This document shows, one piece after another, positions 5,529-5,655 of a DNA stretch of 5,655 bases (positions are counted from its first letter, which is position 1; each line of letters begins with the position of its first letter). Made by a program: the position numbers and the translations under genes. Source of the stretch: Parcubacteria group bacterium CG11_big_fil_rev_8_21_14_0_20_41_14 (GTDB lineage Bacteria > Patescibacteriota > Patescibacteriia > UBA2169); the NCBI GenBank assembly GCA_002787075.1, contig PCVT01000178.1:1-5655 (forward strand), read 5' to 3'. Under the pieces are notes generated by a model. That model was given only the letters and a program-made list of their open reading frames with translations, was not told the origin of the DNA and made no database searches.

Positions 5529-5655
5529 ATGAATAAAACCGTCTCAATTATCATCATGATCGCACTTATCATCGGTATTGGCATTGTGTTTTTTGGCGGA
5601 TCAAAAAACAATACCGACTCGACCGGCGTCCAGTCTTCACAAAATGTTGAAATAA
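5529..5655 (+). CDS. Exported or membrane-anchored protein, N-terminal part, cut by right edge
   Basis: An ATG 7 nt after the preceding stop opens a frame of 42 codons that runs off the window. Residues 1-4 (MNKT) are followed by a hydrophobic stretch of about 20 residues (VSIIIMIALIIGIGIVFFGG) and then a polar Asn/Ser/Thr/Asp/Gln-rich linker. This is typical of a Sec signal peptide or an N-terminal anchor with an extracytoplasmic domain to come. There is no lipobox cysteine. Context suggests a copper-operon product. I recall small cupredoxin-like proteins with this kind of start beside HMA-DsbD_2 genes, but the domain is outside the window, so that is only a guess. No Shine-Dalgarno is visible, and expression is likely from the csoR promoter. 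Confidence 0.7.
   Translation, partial: MNKTVSIIIMIALIIGIGIVFFGGSKNNTDSTGVQSSQNVEI

Noticed and set aside
1..5655. CRISPR array, tRNA or rRNA genes, riboswitch
   Set aside because: No regularly spaced repeats, cloverleaf-like segments or rRNA-like conserved stretches were seen on reading both strands.

Overview
The window looks like part of a bacterial chromosome or metagenomic contig from a small-genome lineage. A Candidate Phyla Radiation (Patescibacteria/Parcubacteria-like) host is my best guess. This is inference: it rests on the AT-rich, repeat-laden intergenic DNA, the weak or absent Shine-Dalgarno sites at most starts, and the KilA-N protein style I associate with that group. No rRNA, tRNA or CRISPR array was found, so the taxonomy is not proven. 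The standard code fits, because the KilA-N frame ends at TGA and the other complete frames end at TAA.

Left half (about 1-1900) is accessory, AT-rich DNA. It opens with the first 36 codons of an IS4-family (DUF4372) transposase running off the left edge on the minus strand, preceded by two identical-core palindromes. Then come a truncated HD-domain protein (411-710) and a KilA-N-domain protein lacking its extreme N-terminus (744-1490). The two share one reading frame, separated by a single TAA, and look like a chimeric scar of two genes. This pair is bracketed by diverged copies of one element of about 120-130 bp in inverted orientation (256-386 and 1517-1633), with several hairpins in the flanks. 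The stretch 1491-1900 has no convincing gene and holds only repeats.

Right half (about 1900-5655) is a tightly packed copper-response operon on the plus strand: csoR, copA, a fusion of a heavy-metal-associated (HMA) domain to a DsbD_2/UreH-like membrane protein, and the start of a small secreted or membrane-anchored protein cut by the right edge. A perfect 30-bp palindrome of CsoR-box type overlaps a near-consensus promoter (TTGACA-18 bp-TATACT) just before csoR. Predicted transcription starts almost at the csoR ATG, so the csoR message may be leaderless. Gaps between genes are 1, 4 and 7 nt.

Model: without copper, CsoR sits on the palindrome and blocks the promoter. Cu(I) binding at C36/H61/C65 releases it. 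CopA then pumps Cu(I) out of the cytoplasm, while the HMA-DsbD_2 protein and the downstream exported protein probably handle copper or thiol electrons at the membrane. The repressor, operator and pump are secure; the roles of the last two proteins are inference.
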